A DNA stretch of 64,000 nucleotides from Rheinheimera riviphila (GTDB lineage Bacteria > Pseudomonadota > Gammaproteobacteria > Enterobacterales > Alteromonadaceae), in contig NZ_SACS01000003.1 of assembly GCF_004005945.1 (NCBI RefSeq), positions 233,468-297,467 of the forward strand, in the 5' to 3' direction. Positions 63,624 to 64,000 of the stretch are shown one piece after another (the stretch's first letter is position 1; every line of letters starts with the position of its first letter). Under the pieces are notes generated by a model that was not told the origin of the DNA, searched no databases, and was given only the letters and a program-made list of their open reading frames with translations. The position numbers and the translations under genes are program-made.

Positions 63624-64000
63624 ATGTGGATATTTACTCGGTTTTCTCTTTACCAGCCTTGGATATGAACGCTCTTCGCGCCTGAACGGCAAGACAAAAA
63701 ACTCCGCTTTTCTCGTTAAATCATCCAACTCTTGTGGAATGTGGTGGCTACTAATCAGCGTGAACCCGTATTCAAACAAGCTGACTATCGCATTGGCGCA
63801 CAGCGTAAAACTCAGCTCATTTGGATAAATTCCCGGGAGGGTTTTGGCCATCCTGACCATCTGATAGCGGATTAGGTTGTAGCAGAGCAACACGCCCCAC
63901 AGTTCTTGTTTCACCATCTCAGATTTTTTGCTTCGCAGCGTAAATTCGTTTGCCAGCAGTTGCTGTTTCATCTCCCGGTAGCCCAGTTCGATTTCCCAGC
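63615..64000 (-). CDS. IS4-family transposase, C-terminal part
   Basis: The frame is open from the window edge at 64000 to the stop at 63615; the N-terminal two thirds or so are outside. The visible part starts WEIELGYREMKQQ, the IS4-group region with the last acidic residue of the DDE triad, followed by FTLRSKKSEMVKQELWG and LLCYNLIRYQM, very typical of the group. It ends in a basic tail. The protein shown is not interrupted. Confidence 0.85.
   Translation of the reverse strand, partial: WEIELGYREMKQQLLANEFTLRSKKSEMVKQELWGVLLCYNLIRYQMVRMAKTLPGIYPNELSFTLCANAIVSLFEYGFTLISSHHIPQELDDLTRKAEFFVLPFRREERSYPRLVKRKPSKYPHKK

Larger units (their letters stand above)
63588..64000 (-). mobile_element. 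Right-edge insertion sequence, IS4-type, partial
   Basis: The end of an IS4-family element that continues beyond the window. The transposase runs in from the edge, and the palindrome at 63588-63616 may contain its terminal inverted repeat. The other end is outside, so element size and target duplication cannot be read. Confidence 0.55.

Noticed and set aside
1..64000. tRNA or rRNA genes, CRISPR arrays, prophage or defence islands
   Set aside because: Read for T-arm patterns, spaced direct repeats, and phage or defence domains; none was seen.

Overview
The window is a gammaproteobacterial chromosome segment with moderate base composition. Its gene content and order point to the Alteromonadales/Chromatiaceae group around Rheinheimera: the block pabC-fabF-acpP-fabG-fabD-fabH-plsX-rpmF-yceD with maf, rluC and rne, a prpF-acnD-prpC-prpB-GntR methylcitrate operon, LiuR-controlled leucine/valine catabolism, and a dipeptidyl peptidase IV next to a TonB-dependent receptor. 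That placement is inference from gene content; no database was searched. Genes are densely packed and mostly intact. The only mobile element seen is an IS4-type transposase end at the right edge.

Layout. 1-5.6 kb: an RND efflux pump (permease cut by the left edge, lipoprotein adaptor), a periplasmic GlpQ-type phosphodiesterase, an acetyltransferase and a small exported protein. 5.6-12.5 kb: the methylcitrate operon on the minus strand, with two palindromes near its promoter. 12.5-13.0 kb: a gene-free stretch holding a cluster of DnaA-box-like motifs in 11-base phase and a well-formed candidate small RNA with its own promoter and terminator. 13-26.5 kb: tatD-pilZ-holB-tmk-mltG-pabC, then fatty-acid synthesis, rpmF and yceD, then maf, a HAD phosphatase and rluC. 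27-35.4 kb: RNase E, a lipase-like hydrolase, an FMN reductase, two poorly known proteins, purC and a LysE-type exporter. 35.4-52.7 kb: divergent valine (minus strand) and leucine (plus strand) catabolic gene sets around the MerR-type regulator LiuR, ending in a two-subunit acetoacetate CoA-transferase. 52.7-64 kb: assorted metabolic genes (glutathione peroxidase, ldhA), DPP IV and a TonB receptor in divergent orientation, a hydrolase, an NlpE/META lipoprotein and the IS4 end.

The parts fit together. Protein-derived peptides can be imported and cut (receptor, DPP IV). Leucine goes to acetyl-CoA and acetoacetate (ivd, liuBDCE, CoA-transferase, thiolase). Valine goes through isobutyryl-CoA to propionyl-CoA (acyl-CoA dehydrogenase, enoyl-CoA hydratase, hydrolase, mmsB, mmsA). 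Propionyl-CoA is then detoxified to pyruvate and succinate by the methylcitrate operon about 23 kb away.

I found no clear new defence, toxin or secretion system. The least ordinary signals are non-coding: (i) the candidate small RNA at 12835-12943; (ii) two intergenic repeats (42143-42231 and 45589-45682) whose stems differ in sequence but keep their pairing, which suggests a folded, selected element; (iii) a habit of short tandem repeats (14-18 base units) at gene ends; (iv) a near-leaderless yceD promoter; (v) a likely ATT start codon for pabC.
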